Source: Volvox africanus
Taxonomy: Eukaryota > Chlorophyta > Chlorophyceae > Chlamydomonadales > Volvocaceae
Assembly: GCA_030268105.1 (NCBI GenBank)
Contig: BSDZ01000004.1
Coordinates: forward strand, 1,406,001 to 1,470,000
Length of the DNA: 64,000 nt
Reading direction: 5' to 3'
This document shows, one piece after another, positions 59,489 through 64,000 of this stretch; within the stretch, counting starts at the first letter, position 1; the number at the start of each line of letters is the position of its first letter. Below the pieces are notes generated by a model, which did no database searches, was not told the origin of the DNA, and was given only the letters and a program-made list of their open reading frames with translations. Both the position numbers and the translations under genes were made by a program.

Positions 59489-60415
59489 CTATGACCATGT
59501 GGCGATTGGGTCGGGCGCTTTGAACCCCTTCGTCTCTGAGCCGCCGATGTCCGCAATAGGGGCCTGGGGCCATTGGGAAAGTTGGATTACAACAAATTTC
59601 TTGACATAGCCGCTGGCGCTGCGCGGGGCCTGTTCGGATGCTTCTGGAGTCTCGTTTTGGCGTTCGGTATTCGGAGTGCCTCCCTTGGCGGCGCTCTTCC
59701 TTTGGTGGCGCGTGGAAAGCGTTGGACACGGCTTCCGTGACCCAATCCCCACCCATCCAGTGAACCCTTTCTGGTGGTGGTCTGCGTGGTGGATGGGGAA
59801 GTACTGACGGCGGATTTTTGCTGTTGCGATTATGGTTGCATTTCTGGTCGTCATCTCAACAACGGTTATGATGGCGATGGTGTAGACACGGAAGTCCTCA
59901 GCAGGGCTAACGGACTTCTCCCTTAGCGCTGACCATACCCCGGCAGGGTTGATTCTAGAAGCAATACTTGCATTGAATGGGACATTGTATGGTGCGTGTT
60001 GCTGCACACATGCAGAATGTGGAATGACATCAGGTGTGGATGACATGAGGCGCACAGAGCACGCGGCAGGGGACTCCAATTGTGCAGACGAGAGATGCGC
60101 AGAAGCAACTGCATCTGCACATTTACACGTCGTCATACCAATTTTGAAGGTCCTAAATGATCGATCCATGTGCCTTGGCGTTGAGAATATATACAGTATT
60201 GTAGACCCAATGGGCGACATCATCAGGAGGTGTGTATCACATCTGTTGTCTCCGCAATTAAACCTTGAGAGCGAACCGGCTGTAAGTTGGCCATGCGCGA
60301 AGCGCAAGCACCGCTCATGCGGCGTTTTGCAAATTGTGCGGCAAAATGGATTTCTCATTATGAATGTGCGGGCCGCGGATATACTTACCAGAACCCGGGG
60401 GGAATCCAACATCAT
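59489..60415 (-). CDS. Possible hypothetical protein, 308 codons, unrecognised
   Basis: This is the longest single open frame in the right part of the window. Its translation is Ser/Thr/Arg-rich with scattered Cys and His and shows no signal peptide, clear membrane helix or known motif. An opposite-strand frame of 212 codons (59949-60587) overlaps it, so at most one is likely to be real. Intron-free genes are rare among its neighbours. I keep it only as a weak candidate. Confidence 0.2.
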   Translation of the reverse strand: MMLDSPRVLVSISAARTFIMRNPFCRTICKTPHERCLRFAHGQLTAGSLSRFNCGDNRCDTHLLMMSPIGSTILYIFSTPRHMDRSFRTFKIGMTTCKCADAVASAHLSSAQLESPAACSVRLMSSTPDVIPHSACVQQHAPYNVPFNASIASRINPAGVWSALREKSVSPAEDFRVYTIAIITVVEMTTRNATIIATAKIRRQYFPIHHADHHQKGFTGWVGIGSRKPCPTLSTRHQRKSAAKGGTPNTERQNETPEASEQAPRSASGYVKKFVVIQLSQWPQAPIADIGGSETKGFKAPDPIATWS

Positions 60416-60568
60416 ACATTTACCGCGTAGGTTCGTTTTAAACCGATCTTCTTGTTCCGGAGGTTATCACGGGTCGTTTATTTTTGCGGTCAGCCGTTGC
60501 AGATCTGTTTGGGTTGAGCCGTTGCAGAAGGGCGTTTGGATTACGGGGCGGTGCTATGGAGTTTACGA

Positions 60569-60628
60569 AGTAATAATTGCACGCTAAGAGTAATGATTGC
60601 ACGTTGAGGGTAATGATTGGACGCTGAC
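60569..60628 (+). repeat. 20-base tandem repeat, three copies
   Basis: Units of the form AGTAATGATTGCACGTTGAG at 60569-60588, 60589-60608 and 60609-60628, differing by a few substitutions each. No gene lies over them. Confidence 0.9.
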
Positions 60629-63567
60629 ACGCACTCGAAAGCAAGGCTCTGGGGCCCCGTAGATGGCCCACGTGCATCTGTCCAGTTGGCGGGCACCTCG
60701 GGTTAGACGGCCTCTTTCCACCAGTGGGATGCTTCACTGCGAATCTACGGCCGAATCTAACCATGCATCTCCTGTCCGCAGTGCTGTCTGTTAGACCGTT
60801 GCTAAAAATAGTGGCTGACCGTTAATTCGTATTAATAAAATTCTGCGCGTATGTCAGAAATCCATGGTTGGATCGCTGTCGTTATATTTTCCCTGAGGCG
60901 CGATCCTGGATAGCAGGACGAATTGCGTGGGCTGCGCTCTCGGCGCCTTGCCTGGGTACCTTGCGTGGGTACCCTTGCCTGCAAGCTTTAGGTAATGGAT
61001 CCGGCTGTCGTTGAGGCAAGGTGCTGTATCAACGAAGCAAACCTTATGGGTATTGAAGGTCACCATCAGTGACACGAAGTGGAGTGAAGATGCAATCGCA
61101 CGTCAAGCAGCGCGACAAGGGTACTTTGTACAAGCCGTGTATTTTGATGGCTCTGAGTGGTGGTTTGAATTGATAGACATCTCTGGACAATTTCTGAGGG
61201 CGATGCCAAGATGAAGGATTGCACACGCACCTTTCTGTACGGCAGCTTTGGATATGAAATTTTAACTACTGATGTACGGGATGTTTAAATACCGTCCAGC
61301 CTGAAAAAGGACAGCGCGCACAAAAGGACGCATGCAGCGGCACGTCAGTACACGTGGCCGCAGCTCTGAAGATTTGTATGCCACGCCAGGTTAATGTTCT
61401 ATTGACCCACAGCGTGCTCTCTGTTAACCACATCATGATATTAGTTGCCACCATGGGGTAAGCTGCTGCGTATCGAATCGAGGCAAATATTGAGAGTTGT
61501 GTGTTCTGTGTTCCTCCTGTCGAAAATGCCAGAGGTTTCCCCCTTGAAGGAGCCCGTCTCCCTTCGTTTCCTGCGTGTATTCTACCGGGGTTGCTTCCGT
61601 GTCATGTCGGTCGAAAAGGAAGAGACCCACATGGAAGGTGCAGCAGGATCATATGTGTGTGTGCGTGCGTACTGCCGTACAATCGCAAGTAAATGCAGCT
61701 CTCCAAATTGTTCTGAGGCTGCTGGATTTGCAGTCGTGTGTCCAATTATGCCTGCTGTCACTGCAACAACCGCAGCGGCCCCAAGGCCAAACTCGTGGAG
61801 AGGGAATACATGCAAGTTAAATTGAACTGCACGAAGTAGGGGGCCTTGACGCGGTGTAGAGTTCAATATCTACCTATGCTCATCGGCTGTAGTGGCAAGA
61901 GGCACGCATTGCGGTAAAGGATCTCGAACGCAAACCAGGCTCTGGATTACTGCTGCCGGTGCTGCCGTTCTTCCTCCTCGAGAAATTCCGATGCTATTAA
62001 CGCCGGCCGTGCGATTGTTGCTGCTGTTCATGCTGCTGCAATTAGGGTGTCGGGTGGTGGGGACGTGATGGACGCTGCAGACAGCTTGTCCTGCGTGACA
62101 TCCCACAATCCCGCCACGTGATGTTTTTGTTTGCATGGTCATTGCCGTGTAAACAAAAACCGACGTCTTGCCGTCTTTCCCGCCTTCCTGGCCAACTGTC
62201 CATTTCATCACAAGATTATTCAGGCTTAGGCACTTCCAGTTGGCGAAAGCAACCACCCTGTGCCCTCAGGGACGCACGGGTGCTGCCTGACCCCCTTCCC
62301 GTCTTTCCCTCCACGCGCTTTCGGGGTTTCCGCCCTCGGCTTGCCCTCTTATTACATAGGAAGCCAAGAATCGATTGCATCCACTGCATAGTAAATGGCG
62401 TGAGCATCATTGTAAGTATAACTTGAAGGCTGCGCTGCCACCACATACACGGTGTCCCGGGGCATATTGCAAAAGAAGAAAACAAGAGTATAAATAGTCT
62501 GGAAAAGAGCAGGGCGCCTCACGGCATCAAGAAGTTACCCGCATTGTCACCATCCTGAGACATATGGCCAACGGTGAGCAGACAGGGGTAGTGAGCATGC
62601 GGCGGCGATCGCAACAGGTTTGCCAAATAGAGCGGATTATGATTGGCAGCATATACTTTGCGGCATAATAATGGGCGACAGGAACAACAAGCCTTCCCAC
62701 GGGAAATCGCTGAAGAGGCTCGCCCGTTCTGGCATCACCGCCACCTTAGTTACCACTGCCGTCAAGTTGCAAAACCCACCGCAAAGCGCTAACGTCAAAA
62801 TTGGAGACACTCCCGATATCAGGAATAGGGGAATAGGGGAAACACCGCCCAGTCAGCTCCTCAACGCTCATACCAGAAGTATAAATTAAGATAATCGATT
62901 TCCAAGCATGTGCGTAAAAAGTTCAGTTGCTGTAATTTCGCGATTTAAAGCAAATTCGGGTTAATAATATTAAGCACGAGTGGCTGCTTGGCGTTTGTAA
63001 GCATGTCGCATATGCCCTGCTGCGCCAATGCCGGGCACTTTGGTGCCCTGTAATCAGCTTGGTGGACGAGAAATCCCAGCCATAAGACACAAGAAGGCGT
63101 TGAAACCGTTCATAAATGGATCATATCACATGCTATGTCCAAGTTGCCGGACAGCAAGCTGAATCCTCACGTCACGTATACCAACACACTCCCAGAATCA
63201 CGGCCATCGGCATCCTTTCCATAAGTGTGTACATCCGCTCGCATCAAGCACCAGCCCGCCTGCGCCACCCTCCTCTTCCGCATCAAAGAAGTCGTCATAT
63301 TTGCGCGTCAACGGAATCTATTACGCAATGCACGTCTCCCTACCCTTTTTGGCATTCCTCGGCCCTTTGCAAGGGGGGGGGTTGTTACTCCTGAACATTT
63401 ACCATCATCCACTCCGCTGCGCATCACCATTCCCAGCCGCATGCTAAGGCCCCGCCCTTTTTGCAATCGGAGTTGCTGGTCGCTGGCTGGATGGGATCGC
63501 AAATAACGGATCTATTATTGGACCCGGTTGGAATGATGTAATCCGCCCCTCATTTACCACTACCCCT
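60629..63567. other. Gene-poor region with weak coding hints
   Basis: No gene is firmly supported. A minus-strand stretch near 61640-61830 (LHEFGLGAAAVVAVTAGIIG) looks hydrophobic and could be a membrane segment, and 61870-62080 on the same strand is also open, but I could not join them with credible splice sites. The rest is short overlapping frames. Confidence 0.35.
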
Positions 63568-64000
63568 TTACCGTGTTGGCGCCGCCGTCACGCCGTACTC
63601 CTGCGGCTGGGCATTCGCAGCCGCTACTGTGGACGCAACCGTCGATAGCTGCTGCGAAAGCGCCTCGAGGGCATGTAATACGTTGTCCAGGGCCCTCTGG
63701 GTACGGGCCTGCTCACCCAGCATCGCTCCAAGCAGTAACAGCAGCACCAGCAACAGTCCGCCCAACATCCCGGCCACTATAACCATGGAGGAGCTGGAAA
63801 GCTGCTGCACCCGTGTGCTGCTGATACCGCTGGCGGTAATGTGGCTGACTGCAATGAGGTCCCCGCCGCCCGCGCCCAACGTAGTTGCCGCGACGGCACA
63901 GGCTGCACCGTCGCCGCCTCCGGCTCCCGTGACAGAAAACTTCGCCGCCAGCTCGCTTCTAAGCGTATCAAAGAACTTGCGTGTATCCTTGGGGGTGCCA
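63568..64000 (-). CDS. Single-pass membrane protein, C-terminal part (5' end outside window)
   Basis: The minus-strand frame is open from the window edge to a stop at 63568, 144 residues. It starts DTRKFFDTLRSELAAKF, passes a Gly/Ala-rich stretch and SHITASGISSTRVQQL, then a strong transmembrane helix (MVIVAGMLGGLLLVLLLLLG), then a heptad-like segment (RALDNVLHALEALSQQL) and a short Ala-rich tail. The soluble part before the helix would be the ectodomain if the protein is type I. The FFDTLRSELA pattern resembles juxtamembrane ectodomain segments I recall from other volvocine surface proteins; that is only an impression. The family remains unidentified. Confidence 0.65.
   Translation of the reverse strand, partial: GTPKDTRKFFDTLRSELAAKFSVTGAGGGDGAACAVAATTLGAGGGDLIAVSHITASGISSTRVQQLSSSSMVIVAGMLGGLLLVLLLLLGAMLGEQARTQRALDNVLHALEALSQQLSTVASTVAAANAQPQEYGVTAAPTR

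Noticed and set aside
59949..60587. 212-codon plus-strand frame
   Set aside because: No motif, no splice partners, and it overlaps a longer unrecognised frame on the other strand.

Overview
The window looks like nuclear DNA of a volvocine green alga (Chlamydomonadales). The genes are split into many short exons by GT-AG introns whose donors are mostly GTGAGT, GTGCGT or GTGGGT. Coding regions are rich in Ala, Gly and Ser. Several families are ones known from this order: a GRADYFG-type nucleotide cyclase, a kinase ending its catalytic loop in KPANVLL, and an algal folate-receptor-like protein. A tyrosine-recombinase retroelement resembling kangaroo of Volvox carteri points to Volvox or a close relative; that is an inference. 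No operons, tRNA, rRNA or CRISPR array were seen.

Layout. 1-6266 (+): 3' part of a class III nucleotide-cyclase-like gene (9 exons), followed by an interstitial TTTAGGG tract. 8557-10745 (+): a five-exon gene for a folate-receptor-like membrane protein; a (GGGACA)27 hexanucleotide array lies in its last intron. 12860-16920 (-): a PINIT/SP-RING SUMO-ligase-like gene with most zinc ligands missing and a C-terminal SUMO-interacting motif. 17989-18430 (-): a broken hAT-like transposase. 20338-31728 (-): an 18-exon gene for a 934-residue coiled-coil protein with a C-terminal RING finger. 32562-36000 (-): a decayed YR retrotransposon that has lost the RT catalytic core. 37545-38727 (+): CAF1/POP2 deadenylase, two exons, 285 residues. 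38728-45600: gene-poor, AT-richer DNA holding a truncated bacterial-type IS701-like transposase. About 45606-57321 (+): a protein kinase gene of about 18 exons. 57322-63567: gene-poor. 63568-64000 (-): 3' end of a single-pass membrane protein gene.

Exon chains were built by matching splice consensus, reading phase and family motifs. For the cyclase, folate-receptor-like, RING, CAF1 and kinase genes the proposed exons join in phase and the total is a multiple of three. The genes do not form one pathway. Two encode likely ubiquitin/SUMO-system proteins (RING, SP-RING), two encode signalling proteins (cyclase-like, kinase) and one acts in mRNA decay. Two dispersed repeat families and several microsatellites lie in introns and intergenic DNA.
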